Assembly: GCA_963745975.1 (NCBI GenBank)
Contig: CAVUZJ010000012.1
Span: 50,033-114,032, forward strand
Direction: 5' to 3'
Source: JAKAWQ01 sp963745975
GTDB lineage: Bacteria > Pseudomonadota > Alphaproteobacteria > Acetobacterales > Acetobacteraceae
Length of the DNA: 64,000 nt
Positions 51,123 through 60,496 of this stretch are shown in pieces; within the stretch, counting starts at the first letter, position 1; each line of letters opens with the position of its first letter. The notes under the pieces were generated by a model, which was given only the letters and a program-made list of their open reading frames with translations, ran no database searches and was not told where the DNA came from. The translations under genes were made by a program, and so were the position numbers.

Positions 51123-51240
51123 AAGACGCGGGAATCGCTTGACGCGGCTTCGAATCGGACTTTAGAAGCCTGATCTCGTTGCCGGTTTGTTCCGAGACGC
51201 CGGATCTCGCGGCTGGCGGCACCGCCAGGAAGGATCAGCC

Positions 51241-51954
51241 ATGCTCACCCGCAAGCAGCACGAGCTTCTCGTCTTCATCGACCGGCATCTCAGGAGTTCC
51301 GGCTTTTCGCCGAGCTTCGAGGAGATGAAGGACGCGCTTCAGCTCAAGTCGAAGTCGGGCGTGCACCGGCTGATTTCGGCGCTCGAGGAACGCGGCTTCC
51401 TCCGCCGCCGGCATCATCGCGCGCGCGCGCTCGAAGTGCTCCGCCTCCCGACCGAGGCCGCCGAGCGCCCCGCCCAGCCCGCCCGGGCCGAGGCCGCGGG
51501 CTTCTCGCCCAACGTCATCCGCGGCGATTTCACCTCCCGCCTGCCCGGCGTGCGGGCGGCCAGCGAGGCGGGTGCGGTCCAGATCCCCCTCTATGGGCGG
51601 ATCGCGGCGGGCCTGCCGATCGAGGCGCTCCGCGATCAGGGGAACCATATCGAGGTGCCTCTGGCGATGCTCGGCTCCGGCGAGCACTACGCGCTCGAGG
51701 TCGCGGGCGATTCGATGATCGATGCCGGCATCCTCGACGGCGACACCGCGGTGATCCGCAAGGCCGAGACGGCGGAGAACGGCCAGATCGTGGTGGCGCT
51801 GGTGGACGAGGCCGAGGTGACGCTGAAGCGGCTGCGAAGGCGCGGCCAGTCGATCGCGCTCGAGCCCGCGAACCAGCGCTACGAGGTGCGGCTGCTGCCG
51901 GCCGAGCGCGTGCGCGTCCAGGGGAGGCTGGTGGCCCTGCTTCGCCGCTATTAG
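51241..51954 (+). CDS. lexA: SOS transcriptional repressor LexA
   Basis: A 237-residue LexA. N-terminal winged helix (1-65: MLTRKQHELLVFIDRHL, GFSPSFEEMKDALQLKSKSG), then a longer-than-usual linker (about 70-110). The S24-type autoprotease domain follows, with cleavage at Ala123-Gly124 (GRIAAGLPIEA), Ser158 (EVAGDSMIDAG) and Lys196 (VTLKRLRRRG). The ATG at 51241 is preceded by AGGAAGGA. I looked for the alphaproteobacterial GTTC-N7-GTTC box upstream and did not find a convincing one. It follows moeA and precedes an amidase. Confidence 0.94.
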   Translation: MLTRKQHELLVFIDRHLRSSGFSPSFEEMKDALQLKSKSGVHRLISALEERGFLRRRHHRARALEVLRLPTEAAERPAQPARAEAAGFSPNVIRGDFTSRLPGVRAASEAGAVQIPLYGRIAAGLPIEALRDQGNHIEVPLAMLGSGEHYALEVAGDSMIDAGILDGDTAVIRKAETAENGQIVVALVDEAEVTLKRLRRRGQSIALEPANQRYEVRLLPAERVRVQGRLVALLRRY

Positions 51955-51963
51955 CCTTCCGGC

Positions 51964-53370
51964 ATGACGGACGAAGATCTTTGCTACGCCCCTGCGGCCG
52001 AGCTCGCGGGGCTGATGCGCAAGCGCGCGCTCTCGCCGGTCGAGCTTGCGCGCGCGGTGCTGGCCCGTGTCTCCCGCCTCGAGCCCACGCTGAACGCCTT
52101 CGCGACCCTGGTCGGGGACCAGGCGCTCGAGGCGGCGAAGGCGGCCGAGGCCGCGTACATCAAGGGCGAGCCGCGCCCGCTGGAAGGCATCCCGGTCACC
52201 ATCAAGGACCTCGCCATCACCAAGGGGATCCGCACCGAGCGCGGCTCCTGGACGCAGCGCGGCGTGGTGCCCGAGGAGGACGCGCCCTTCGTCGCGCGCC
52301 TCAAGGCGGCCGGCGCGATCGTGCTCGGCAAGACGACGACCCCGGAGTTCGGCTGGAAGGGCGTGAGCCAGAGCCCGCTCACCGGGATCACGCACAATCC
52401 CTGGAAACCGGGCTTCAACGCCGGCGCCTCCTCGGCGGGCGCCGCCGTCGCCGCGGCCGCGGGCTACGGGCCGCTGCACCAGGGCTCGGACGGGGCGGGC
52501 TCGATCCGCATGCCGGCGCATTTCTGCGGCGTGTTTGGGCTGAAGCCCACCTACGGGCGGGTGCCCAACTATCCCGTCAGCACCGGCGATTACACCGCCC
52601 ATATCGGCCCGCTCACCCGCACCGTCGCCGACGCCGCCCTGATGCTCACGATGATGGCCGGGCCCCATCCGCTCGACCACAGCGCGCTCGAGACCTGGCC
52701 CGAGCCCTATCCGGCACGGCTGGGCGAGGGGATCCGCGGCGCCCGCATCGCCTTCAGCCCCGACCTCGGCCACGCGCGGGTGGATCCCGAAGTCGCCCAA
52801 CTCGTCGCCGAGGCGGCGCGGGTCTTTGGCGCCGAGCTCGGCGCACGCGTGGAAGAGGTGACGCCGCCCTGGGGGAGGCTCGGGCCGGAGCTGATCCGCC
52901 TCTTCTGGCCCGCCCACATGACGGCTTACGCGAAATATCTCCCGGAATGGGAGCAGCGGATGGATCCGGGCCTCGTTGCCTGCATCCGCGCCGGCCAGGC
53001 GGTGAGCATCAGCGCCTATCAGCAGGCGCGGGAGCGGAAATACGCCTATTGCGCCGCCGTCGGCCGGTTCTTCGAGGATTGGGACTTCCTGATCACGCCG
53101 GCGGTTTCGGTTGCGGCCTTCCCCGCCGAGCGCCTGATGCCCGCCCATTGGCCCCAGCATGAATGGGACTGGGTGAGCTGGGCCGAGTTCTCGTACCCGT
53201 TCAATTTCACGGGCAACCCCGCGGCCAGCATCCCCTGCGGCTTCACCGGGGACGGGCTGCCCGTCGGCGTGCAGGTGGTGGGCAGGCGGTTCGACGATGC
53301 GGGCGTGCTCAAGGCCGCCGCCGCCTTCGAGGCGGCGCGGCCCTGGGCCGGAAAGCGTCCCTCTTTCTAG
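51964..53370 (+). CDS. Amidase (amidase signature family)
   Basis: A 468-residue amidase signature enzyme with a Ser-cisSer-Lys triad: Lys81 in VTIKDLA, the cis-Ser in GASSAGAAVAAAAG (156-157), and Ser180 in GSDGAGSIRMPA. The usual GGSSGG is GASSAG here, a mild variant. It could hydrolyse small amides; unlike GatA there is no GatB/C neighbour, so it is not the Glu-tRNA amidotransferase. It begins 9 bp after lexA and ends just before a convergent DUF1127 gene (the stops abut at 53370/53371). Confidence 0.9.
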   Translation: MTDEDLCYAPAAELAGLMRKRALSPVELARAVLARVSRLEPTLNAFATLVGDQALEAAKAAEAAYIKGEPRPLEGIPVTIKDLAITKGIRTERGSWTQRGVVPEEDAPFVARLKAAGAIVLGKTTTPEFGWKGVSQSPLTGITHNPWKPGFNAGASSAGAAVAAAAGYGPLHQGSDGAGSIRMPAHFCGVFGLKPTYGRVPNYPVSTGDYTAHIGPLTRTVADAALMLTMMAGPHPLDHSALETWPEPYPARLGEGIRGARIAFSPDLGHARVDPEVAQLVAEAARVFGAELGARVEEVTPPWGRLGPELIRLFWPAHMTAYAKYLPEWEQRMDPGLVACIRAGQAVSISAYQQARERKYAYCAAVGRFFEDWDFLITPAVSVAAFPAERLMPAHWPQHEWDWVSWAEFSYPFNFTGNPAASIPCGFTGDGLPVGVQVVGRRFDDAGVLKAAAAFEAARPWAGKRPSF

Positions 53371-53589
53371 CTAGCGCCGATAGGTGCCGCGGATGATGGC
53401 GGAGAAGTCGGCCCGGCCGATGCCGAGGTCGCTGAGGTCACGCTCGGAGAGCTCTGCCAGCTCGCGGGCGAGCCGGCTGCGCCGGCGGCGCTCTTCGAGC
53501 CAGCGGCCGAAGCGGCCGCGGAGCGAACCGGTGCCGGCGCTGGAGAGGTTTTCGAAGTCGTCGAAAGGCATGGGAACCAAGGCGGTCAT
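53371..53589 (-). CDS. DUF1127 domain small protein
   Basis: A 72-residue protein. The C-terminal half carries the DUF1127 (YjiS-like) pattern RRRRSRLARELAELSERDLS followed by DLGIGRADFSAIIRGTY. The basic stretch and the L-x-x-L-x-D-x-x-L-x-D-I-G-like order mark the family. DUF1127 proteins in alphaproteobacteria are linked to RNA turnover and phosphate or stress responses. GAGGA lies before the ATG at 53589, which shortens the longer frame. Convergent with the amidase gene. Confidence 0.8.
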   Translation of the reverse strand: MTALVPMPFDDFENLSSAGTGSLRGRFGRWLEERRRRSRLARELAELSERDLSDLGIGRADFSAIIRGTYRR

Positions 53590-53718
53590 CGTACGTCCTC
53601 GCTGCAACGCAGCATTTGTTGCGACGCACAATAAAGGACGGAATCGCTGCCATTTCAAGCGCGGCGAACGGGACGGGCGCTCAAATCTGGGATGCGCCCG
53701 GATCAAGGGAGCCGGCCG

Positions 53719-54486
53719 ATGATCCTGGCGGCGCGGGAGGCGGGCGGGGGCCCGCCGCTCTGCCTGCTGCACGGATTGTTTGGTGCAGCGCGGAATTTCG
53801 GCGCGCTGCAGCGGCGCTTCGCGGCGCAATTCCGGGTGATCGCGCTCGATTTGCGCAACCATGGCGCGAGCCCGCACGCGCCCGGCATGAGCTATGGGAC
53901 GATGGCGGAGGACGTGCGCGAAACGCTGGCGGCGATGGACGCGCTGCCGGCGATGATCCTGGGCCACTCGATGGGGGGCAAGGTCGCGATGCGCCTCGCA
54001 CTCGAACGCGCGGAGGATGTACGGGCGCTGGTCGCCGCCGATATCGCGCCGGTCCCCTACCCGCCCCACCACCGCGAGATGGCGGCCGCGATGCTGGCGC
54101 TGCCGCTCACCCCCGGCCTTACGCGGGCAGGCGCGGACGCCGCGCTCGCCGCCGCGGTCCCGGAGCCGGAGATGCGCGGCTTTTTGCTGCAAAATCTGAT
54201 CACTGGGGAAAACCCCTCATGGCGGAACGGCCTTGCGGAGATCGCCGCCGCGATGCCGGACATCGTGGATTTCCCGGTGCCCCCGGGCGCGCGGTACGAA
54301 GGCCCCACGCTCTTCGTCGCCGGCGCGCGCTCGGACTATATCCGCCCGGAGCATCGCCCCATCATCCGCGCCCTCTTTCCCGCCGCCCGTTTCGCGACGG
54401 TTCCGAACGCCGGCCATTGGCTGCACGCCGACAATCTCGAGGGGCTCATCGCCGTCGTGGAGCCGTTCCTTAGGTCGGAAGTTTGA
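53719..54486 (+). CDS. Alpha/beta hydrolase (YbfF-like esterase)
   Basis: A 255-residue alpha/beta-fold hydrolase of the BioH/YbfF group. The oxyanion LHG (17-19), VIALDLRNHGASPH (40-53), the nucleophile elbow ILGHSMGGKVAMRLAL (Ser84), the acid near SDY (SDYIRPEH) and the base in PNAGHWLHAD define the catalytic machinery. AAGGGAG lies 8 bases before the ATG at 53719, chosen over the in-frame ATG at 53692. Likely a short-chain acyl esterase. The 3' end overlaps the convergent glycosylase gene by 17 bp. Confidence 0.88.
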   Translation: MILAAREAGGGPPLCLLHGLFGAARNFGALQRRFAAQFRVIALDLRNHGASPHAPGMSYGTMAEDVRETLAAMDALPAMILGHSMGGKVAMRLALERAEDVRALVAADIAPVPYPPHHREMAAAMLALPLTPGLTRAGADAALAAAVPEPEMRGFLLQNLITGENPSWRNGLAEIAAAMPDIVDFPVPPGARYEGPTLFVAGARSDYIRPEHRPIIRALFPAARFATVPNAGHWLHADNLEGLIAVVEPFLRSEV

Positions 54487-55102
54487 TGGGCTTGGCTTCG
54501 CCGGCGCGGCGCCAGAGGTACCAGGCGGCGGTGCTGCGGTGGGGCGCCCAGACGGCGCCGAGCTCGGCCAGCGCGCGGGGCTTCGGCTGCGCGTCGAGCC
54601 CGTGCAGCAGGCGGTAGCCCTCGCGCACGCCGAAATCGTCGACCGGCAGCACGTCCGGGCGGCCGAGCGTGAAGATCAGCAGCATCTCGACGGTCCAGCG
54701 GCCGATGCCGCGGACGCTGGTGAGACGCTCGATCAATCTGGCGTCCGAAAGCCGGGCGGCGGCGCGGCGCGTCGGCACGACGCCCGCGAGGGTGGCCTCG
54801 CTGATCGCGCGGATCGTCGCGACCTTGGCTCCTGAAAGCCCGCAGGCGCGGAGAACGGCGGGATCCGAGGCCAGCACCGCGGCGGGCTCGGGAAATTCCT
54901 CCCCGGGATAGAGGGCGAGGAAGCGGGAAAAAATCGCCTCCGCCGCGCGCCCGTGGAGCTGCTGGTGGGCGACGGCGCGGAGCAGCGCCGCATACGGGCT
55001 CCGGTCGCGCTCGGGGCGGAGGTCGCAGGGGCCGAAGCGGCGGATGAAGCGGCCGAGAACGGGATCGACGCGGCGGAGATGGCCGAGCGCCTCTCGTGTC
55101 AT
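54470..55102 (-). CDS. DNA-3-methyladenine glycosylase (AlkA type)
   Basis: A 210-residue HhH-GPD glycosylase for alkylated purines, closer to AlkA/MagIII than to EndoIII (no iron-sulfur Cys cluster). AHQQLHGRAAEAIFSRFL (45-62) is the substrate helix. The helix-hairpin-helix with LTSVRGIGRWTVEMLLI lies near 127-143. The catalytic Asp is in LPVDDFGVREGY (Asp155/156). The ATG at 55102 begins MTREALGHLRRVDP, 8 bp after the ugd stop on the same strand, so the two are probably co-transcribed. Its 3' end overlaps the esterase gene. Confidence 0.87.
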   Translation of the reverse strand: MTREALGHLRRVDPVLGRFIRRFGPCDLRPERDRSPYAALLRAVAHQQLHGRAAEAIFSRFLALYPGEEFPEPAAVLASDPAVLRACGLSGAKVATIRAISEATLAGVVPTRRAAARLSDARLIERLTSVRGIGRWTVEMLLIFTLGRPDVLPVDDFGVREGYRLLHGLDAQPKPRALAELGAVWAPHRSTAAWYLWRRAGEAKPIKLPT

Positions 55103-55109
55103 CGCGGGC

Positions 55110-56438
55110 TCAGGCGCTGGCCTGCCTCGCTTGCGGCCGGCCGAGGCCGAGATAGGAAAAACCCTTCTCGCGCATGGCGGCCGGATCGAAGACGTTGCGC
55201 AGATCGATGATCCTGTCCCCGCGCATCGCGGCCTTGAGGCGCGCGGGCGATAGCGCGCGGAACTCGTTCCACTCGGTGATGAGGACGAGGGCATCGGCGC
55301 CGGTCGCGGCATCCATGGCACTCTCGCACCACACCACCCCGGGAGGCAGGAGCGGCCGCGCCGCCGCCATGCCGGCGGGGTCGAAGGCGCGCACGGTCGC
55401 GCCCTCGGCGACGAGGCGCGCGACAATGGGGAGCGATGGCGCATCGCGCATATCGTCGGTCTCGGGCTTGAAGGTGAGGCCGAGCACGGCGATGGCGAGG
55501 CCGCGCACGCTCCCGCCGCAGGCGGCGACGACGCGGGCCGCCATGCCGGCCTTGCGCGCATCGTTGACCGCGACGACGGTTTCGATCAGGCGCGTCGGCG
55601 CGTCGTGCTCCTGCGCCATGCGCACGAGCGCCAGCGTGTCCTTGGGGAAGCAGGAGCCGCCGAAGCCCGGGCCCGGGTGGAGGAACTTGCGGCCGATGCG
55701 CCCGTCGAGGCCGATGCCGCGCGCGACGTCGTGGACGTCCGCGCCGATATGCTCGCAGAGATCGGCCATCTCGTTGATGAAGGTGACCTTCATCGCGAGG
55801 AAGGAGTTGGCGGCGTATTTGATGAGCTCGGCGGTCTCGAGCGCGGTGACGAGAATGGGGGTCTCGATCAGGTAGAGGGGGCGGTAGAGGCGGCGGAGCA
55901 CGTCGCGGGCACGCTCGGTCTCGGCGCCGATGACGACCCGGTCGGGGCGCATGAAGTCGGCGATCGCATTGCCTTCGCGCAGGAATTCCGGGTTCGAGGC
56001 GACCTCGAGCCGGAGGTCGCCGCGGAGCTCCCGGAGCATCGCCTCGATCTTGCGGCCGGTGCCGATCGGCACCGTGGACTTGGTGACGATCACCGTGTCG
56101 TGGGTGAGCGCGCGCGCGATCTGCTCGACCGCCTGGAAGACATAAGAGAGGTCCGCATGCCCGTCGCCGCGCCGCGTCGGCGTGCCGACGGCGATGAAGA
56201 CGGCCTCCGCGCCCTTGAGCGCGGCGGCGAGATCGGCGCCGAAGGTGAGCCGTCCCGCCCGCGCATTGTCGGCCACCAGCGTCTCGAGACCGGGCTCGTA
56301 GATGGGGATGCCCCCCTCCTGGAGCTGGGTCAGGCGCGCGGGATCCGCCTCGACCAGGGCGACCTCGACGCCGAACTGGGCGAAGCAGGCCCCCGAGACG
56401 AGGCCGACATAGCCCCCTCCGATCATGGCGATCCGCAC
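55110..56438 (-). CDS. UDP-glucose 6-dehydrogenase
   Basis: A 442-residue UDP-glucose/GDP-mannose dehydrogenase family enzyme. The N-terminal NAD fold opens MRIAMIGGGYVGLVSGACFA; VFIAVGTPTRRGDGHADLSY follows. The catalytic centre is GPGFGGSCFPKDTLAL with Cys263, and the central helix is ETAELIKYAANSFLAMKVTF. The C-terminal domain holds LGLTFKPETDDMRDAPS. It produces UDP-glucuronate for exopolysaccharide or LPS. Full length, next to the tRNA-Ser gene (divergent), and upstream of the AlkA-type gene. Confidence 0.93.
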   Translation of the reverse strand: MRIAMIGGGYVGLVSGACFAQFGVEVALVEADPARLTQLQEGGIPIYEPGLETLVADNARAGRLTFGADLAAALKGAEAVFIAVGTPTRRGDGHADLSYVFQAVEQIARALTHDTVIVTKSTVPIGTGRKIEAMLRELRGDLRLEVASNPEFLREGNAIADFMRPDRVVIGAETERARDVLRRLYRPLYLIETPILVTALETAELIKYAANSFLAMKVTFINEMADLCEHIGADVHDVARGIGLDGRIGRKFLHPGPGFGGSCFPKDTLALVRMAQEHDAPTRLIETVVAVNDARKAGMAARVVAACGGSVRGLAIAVLGLTFKPETDDMRDAPSLPIVARLVAEGATVRAFDPAGMAAARPLLPPGVVWCESAMDAATGADALVLITEWNEFRALSPARLKAAMRGDRIIDLRNVFDPAAMREKGFSYLGLGRPQARQASA

Positions 56439-56578
56439 GTGGCACCATCCTTTGCAGCCGGATGGGTGGGAGGGATAGCACAGGCCCCCTCCCTGCCAAG
56501 CCGCCGGGCCCTCCGCGCACGGCGTCCGGACCTCGATTGCTTCGCCCGCGCGATCTCCGGTACCGTCCGCCCGGCGCC

Positions 56579-56666
56579 GGATGGGTGGCCGAGCGGTTTA
56601 AGGCAGCGGTCTTGAAAACCGCCAACCCGCAAGGGTTCGTGGGTTCGAATCCCACCCCATCCGCCA
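56579..56666 (+). tRNA. tRNA-Ser (TGA)
   Basis: An 88-base class II tRNA, CCA included. The acceptor pairs GGATGGG with CCCATCC, followed by G-CCA. The D-arm is TGGCCGAGCGGTTTAAGGCA. The anticodon arm GCGGTCTTGAAAACCGC has loop CTTGAAA and anticodon TGA, reading serine UCA. The variable arm contains CCCGCAAGGG, typical for serine. The T-arm is GTGGGTTCGAATCCCAC. Encoded alone, upstream of the PAP2 gene's 3' end. Confidence 0.97.
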
Positions 56667-56703
56667 GACGGCGCCCGTTCGCTCCGCCGCGATCGGTACT
56701 CGT

Positions 56704-57294
56704 TTATGGCCCGCCGCGCGCGCTGCAGAAGCTCGCGATCCACCGGTAATGCACCGCCAGCGCATGCAGCGCGGCTTCCGCATGCAGCTGGTAGCCATGC
56801 ATCACCACGACGACCACCAGCGCGGGGCCCAGAAGCCGCGGCAGCGGCAGCCGCGGCGGTGGCGTTCCCGCCAAGAGAAGCAGCGCCAGAGCGCCCGCGC
56901 AACCGACCACGCCGCCGATCACCACGTCCGGCAGCGTATGCGCATCGAGCGCGATACGCGAGAAGCCGATCAGCGCCGCCGCCATCGGCGCGGGCAAAAA
57001 AGCGGGGACCACGCCGGCGCCGCAACGCCTGGCTACCAGTGCGGCCAGGCCGCCATAGACGATCGCCGCGGACGCCGTATGCCCGCTCGGGCTCTCCACC
57101 AGTCCGCCGAATCGCAGCGGGCCGCAAGCAAAGACCGCGACCTTGAGTACCGCCATCGTCCCGAGCGTCGCGCCCACCACGACCAGCCACAACGCCGCGC
57201 CACGCCACCAACCCGTAAAGGCCAACATCAATGCCGCAATGATTGCGAGCGGAAGAACGACAGCCGGATCGGCAAAGTTCGTGACGAACATCAT
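56704..57294 (-). CDS. PAP2-family membrane phosphatase
   Basis: A 196-residue membrane protein of the type-2 phosphatidic acid phosphatase superfamily. About six hydrophobic helices surround the active-site motifs. Motif 2 is ESPSGHTASAA (67-77) and motif 3 is SRIALDAHTLPDVVIGG (112-128). Motif 1 (KxxxxxxRP) is degenerate (KVAVFACGPLRF). It may dephosphorylate lipid carriers such as undecaprenyl pyrophosphate. It is next to the UDP-glucose dehydrogenase, consistent with envelope polysaccharide work. ATG at 57294 or 57291. Confidence 0.83.
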   Translation of the reverse strand: MMFVTNFADPAVVLPLAIIAALMLAFTGWWRGAALWLVVVGATLGTMAVLKVAVFACGPLRFGGLVESPSGHTASAAIVYGGLAALVARRCGAGVVPAFLPAPMAAALIGFSRIALDAHTLPDVVIGGVVGCAGALALLLLAGTPPPRLPLPRLLGPALVVVVVMHGYQLHAEAALHALAVHYRWIASFCSARGGP

Positions 57295-57515
57295 CCGCGC
57301 GGCGATGCGCCCAGAGCCGGGCCAACCAACCCAACCCCGATCACGTGAGCGTCGATCCCGTCACGCGCCTTCGCCAAAGCGAAAAGCCGCTTGCGTTCTC
57401 CCTATCGACCGCGCGCAAAAACATTTGCGTTGCCATTCCCGCCCGGGATGTCGAAACTACTCCTCGGTCGCGATCTCGTCGAACAGTGCTCGGCCATTGA
57501 AAGCGGATTGGCAGC

Positions 57516-58814
57516 ATGCGCGATATCCCGATGTATCTTGCCGCGTGCCTCGTAGCCGCCGTGGCGAGGGCCTCCTTTGCCCACGCGCAGACGCCGGCGG
57601 TCAATGAAACGCCCCGAGGCAACGTGAGCGCCATGGTGAGCGTGCTTGCTTACGGTGCTGACCCCACCGGCAGAACCGACAGCACGGCCGCCATCCAGGC
57701 GGCGCTCGACGCACATCCCTACGGAGCGATCTACTTCCCGGCCCGGCCGAACGGTTCTCCCGGCATCTACAAGATCTCGTCCATCAAGGTGCGAAAGACA
57801 GAGCGCCTTGTCGGATCGGAATCGACGGCGTCGCGCTTGTCATGCACCTCCGTGACTGCCGCCTGCGTCATTATCAGCGATCCCAACAGCGCTTATGCGA
57901 CCGGCGGGATTGCCGATATTGCGATCGATGGCCCCGGCAAGGGGGGTAGCAGCATCGGCCTCTACCTGGGCGGCGACCCATCCGGCTCGCTCAGTCCGCG
58001 AACCGATTTCGCCGACGGCGAAGTGTTCAGCAACATCCTGGTGGCCAACTTTCATGTCGGCGTCAAGTTCGGGGACAACGCATGGATGGATCGCTTCGAA
58101 GGCTCCCAGATCATCGGCAACGAGACGGGAATGGATGCACCTGCCGGCGTCGTCAACAGCGGCGAGGCAATGGGCATCACCGATACCACCATCGCCAACA
58201 ACGGAATTGGCATTGAAGACGACGCGGGCTTCGAATTCTTCATCGTGAACTCTTCAATCGACTACAATCATATCGGCATTAAGGGCGGTGGCATCAACGT
58301 GCATGCCGTCAACGTCCATTTCGAGCAACGCTCCGGAAATTTTGTTTTTAGCCCCTACGGCACGGTCAACCTGATGATGAACAACATCACCTTTCTCCTT
58401 GGGCTCACCCGCGGAAGCGATCCCTCGATGATCGGCCTTTGGCCGCAGAACGCCAATGTCACGATCGTCGGCGCAAGCATCTGGTCCAATCATCCCGTCG
58501 CGGACTTCCTGTTCATCAATCGCGCATCGGGAGCGCCTCCGCAATTGAACCTGCAAGCCATCGGAGGCAACGGCAATCGGATGATCCGCCACCTCACCAA
58601 CGCTATCGCCAACCCGACAGGCATCTGGGCCGCCGGCGGCCTTCGGCTTCCGCTCACCACCGTTGCGTCCCTACCACCCTGCAGCGCGGCCGCGAAGGGT
58701 GAGATGTACGCGGTTTCCGACGCTGCCACGCCCACCTACGACGGTGTCTTAACGGGTGGCGGCACGGTCTCGGTGCCGGCCTATTGCAACGGCTCTGCCT
58801 GGACGGCGCACTGA
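57516..58814 (+). CDS. Secreted right-handed beta-helix protein (pectate-lyase superfamily-like)
   Basis: A 432-residue exported protein. Signal peptide 1-24 (MYLAACLVAAVARASFAHAQ, cleaved after HAQ). Residues 40-90 carry the glycosidase N-terminal pattern MVSVLAYGADPTGRTDSTAA and IQAALDA, as in phage tail spikes and GH28/pectate-lyase proteins. A run of short beta-helix turns follows (rich in Gly/Asn/Ile/Val, about 130-330). A C-terminal domain with two Cys (LPPCSAAAKGEMYAVSDA...PAYCNGSAW) matches the tail seen on other exported beta-helix proteins. Likely binds or cleaves a polysaccharide. Confidence 0.75.
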   Translation: MRDIPMYLAACLVAAVARASFAHAQTPAVNETPRGNVSAMVSVLAYGADPTGRTDSTAAIQAALDAHPYGAIYFPARPNGSPGIYKISSIKVRKTERLVGSESTASRLSCTSVTAACVIISDPNSAYATGGIADIAIDGPGKGGSSIGLYLGGDPSGSLSPRTDFADGEVFSNILVANFHVGVKFGDNAWMDRFEGSQIIGNETGMDAPAGVVNSGEAMGITDTTIANNGIGIEDDAGFEFFIVNSSIDYNHIGIKGGGINVHAVNVHFEQRSGNFVFSPYGTVNLMMNNITFLLGLTRGSDPSMIGLWPQNANVTIVGASIWSNHPVADFLFINRASGAPPQLNLQAIGGNGNRMIRHLTNAIANPTGIWAAGGLRLPLTTVASLPPCSAAAKGEMYAVSDAATPTYDGVLTGGGTVSVPAYCNGSAWTAH

Positions 58815-58899
58815 CCCGGCCCCCGCCCGCTTCGCCACCGCGGCCTTGCTCTAGGCCCGGTGACTGTAAACGGGCCCTAGTGTCCCGATTCCGAAGTTT

Positions 58900-59994
58900 C
58901 TAGTCACATTGTGCCTGGACGGCGACCGTGCGCTGGCAGAAGCGCTGGATTGACGCCAGGATGTCGTCCGCGGACTTGGTCCATCGGAAAGGCTTGGGAT
59001 CTGCGTTCCGAGCATCGATGTAGGCGGCGATTGCGGCCTCGAGTTCTCGAACCGAGCGATGTGTGCCGCGCCTGATCTGATCGTCGGTCAGCAGGGCGAA
59101 GAACCGCTCGACCTGGTTGATCCAGGATGCCGAGGTGGGTGTGAAGTGCGTATGCCAGCGAGGGCGCCTGGCAAACCAATTCCGGATCATCTTGGTCTTA
59201 TGGCTCGACGCGTTGTCCATGACGACGTGCACGTCGAGGTCGGGTGGGACGTTCTTCTCGACCATAGCGAGGAACCGACGGAACTCGGCCGCGCGATGGC
59301 GCGCCATGCACTTGCCGAGGATGGTTCCCGCCTTGACGTCGAGCGCGGCGAAGAGGGAGGTCGTCCCGTGCCGCGTATAGTCGTGGCTCCGGCGTTCTGG
59401 CTGTCCTGGACGCAGCGGCAGGATCGGCTGTGTGCGGTCCAGCGCCTGCACCTGAGATTTCTCGTCGACGCAGAGCACCACCGCCCGATCCGGCGGATTG
59501 AGGTAGAGCCCGACGATGTCGCGCACCTTGTCGACGAACAGCGGATCGGTGGACAGCTTAAAGGTCTCGCTGCGGTGCGGCTGCAGCGAGAATGCCTTCC
59601 AGATGCGCTGCACGGTCGACGGCGCCAGCCCCGACGCGCGAGCCATTCCCCGCGAGCTCCAGTGCGTCCTCCCGACGGGCAGGGTCTCCAGCGTCGCCGT
59701 CACCACGTCGGCGACTTTCTGGTCCGTGATGGTCCGCGGCGCCCCAGGGCGCGGCTCGTCCAACAGGCCGTCAAGACGCCTCTCGGCGAAGCGGCGCCGC
59801 CAGGTCGCGACCGTCACGCGGGTGATGCCGAGCCGCTCCGCGATCGCCAGGTTGCTGACCCCCTCGGCGGCCAGCAACACGATCTTGGCCCGCATGGCAT
59901 CGGCCCGGGCCACCTTGCGTCGCCGGAGCCGAGACGCGAGCTCCGCCGCCTCAGCGGTCGACAGTTCGATCGCAATTGCCCTCGGTGCCGCCAT
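58900..59994 (-). CDS. IS630-family transposase
   Basis: A 364-residue DDE transposase. The N-terminal homeodomain-like HTH contains NLAIAERLGITRVTVATWRR. The catalytic core has VLCVDEKSQVQALDRTQP (Asp), VHVVMDNASSHKTKMI (Asp) and ASWINQVERFFALLT (Glu). AGGAGGTGG lies just before the ATG at 59994, so the upstream GTG at 60021 is not needed. Complete and possibly active. A different subgroup from the copy in the RnfD/FNR gene. Confidence 0.92.
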   Translation of the reverse strand: MAAPRAIAIELSTAEAAELASRLRRRKVARADAMRAKIVLLAAEGVSNLAIAERLGITRVTVATWRRRFAERRLDGLLDEPRPGAPRTITDQKVADVVTATLETLPVGRTHWSSRGMARASGLAPSTVQRIWKAFSLQPHRSETFKLSTDPLFVDKVRDIVGLYLNPPDRAVVLCVDEKSQVQALDRTQPILPLRPGQPERRSHDYTRHGTTSLFAALDVKAGTILGKCMARHRAAEFRRFLAMVEKNVPPDLDVHVVMDNASSHKTKMIRNWFARRPRWHTHFTPTSASWINQVERFFALLTDDQIRRGTHRSVRELEAAIAAYIDARNADPKPFRWTKSADDILASIQRFCQRTVAVQAQCD

Positions 59995-60040
59995 GCTGCC
60001 ACCTCCTGCGCTGACAGCCACAGCGAATCACACCGCCACC

Positions 60041-60496
60041 TCAGTGGCTAGTCATTTCTCGGTAGGTCTCGCTGCGGTGCGGCTGCAGCGAGAATGCCTT
60101 CCAGATGCGCTGCACGGTCGACGGCGCCAGCCCCGACGCGCGAGCCATTCCCCGCGAGCTCCAGTGCGTCCTCCCGACGGGCAGGGTCTCAAGCGTCGCC
60201 GTCACCACGTCGGCGACTTTCTGGTCCGTGATGGTCCGCGGCGCCCCAGGGCGCGGCTCGTCCAACAGGCCGTCAAGACGCCTCTCGGCGAAGCGGCGCC
60301 GCCAGGTCGCGACCGTCACGCGGGTGATGCCGAGCCGCTCCGCGATCGCCAGGTTGCTGACCCCCTCGGCGGCCAGCAACACGATCTTGGCCCGCATGGC
60401 ATCGGCCCGGGCCACCTTGCGTCGCCGGAGCCGAGACGCGAGCTCCGCCGCCTCAGCGGTCGACAGTTCGATCGCAATTGCCCTCGGTGCCGCCAT
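60041..60496 (-). pseudogene. Truncated tandem copy of the IS630 transposase 5' part
   Basis: The first ~140 codons are identical to the intact transposase next to it, through QRIWKAFSLQPHRSET, and then the frame runs into the copied right-end sequence (YREMTSH) and stops. It lacks the whole DDE core, so it cannot transpose, but it keeps the DNA-binding half. A protein of this kind could act as a repressor of transposition. Confidence 0.85.

Noticed and set aside
51123..51240. A LexA operator of the GTTC-N7-GTTC type before lexA
   Set aside because: Only one GTTC (within TTTGTTCCGAG) is present, with no properly spaced partner.
51235..53160. A 641-codon frame antisense to lexA and the amidase
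   Set aside because: Shadow of two well-supported genes, with low-complexity content.
51964..53370. Calling the amidase GatA
   Set aside because: There are no gatB/gatC neighbours, and the GASSAG variant and N-terminus are not typical of the tRNA amidotransferase subunit.
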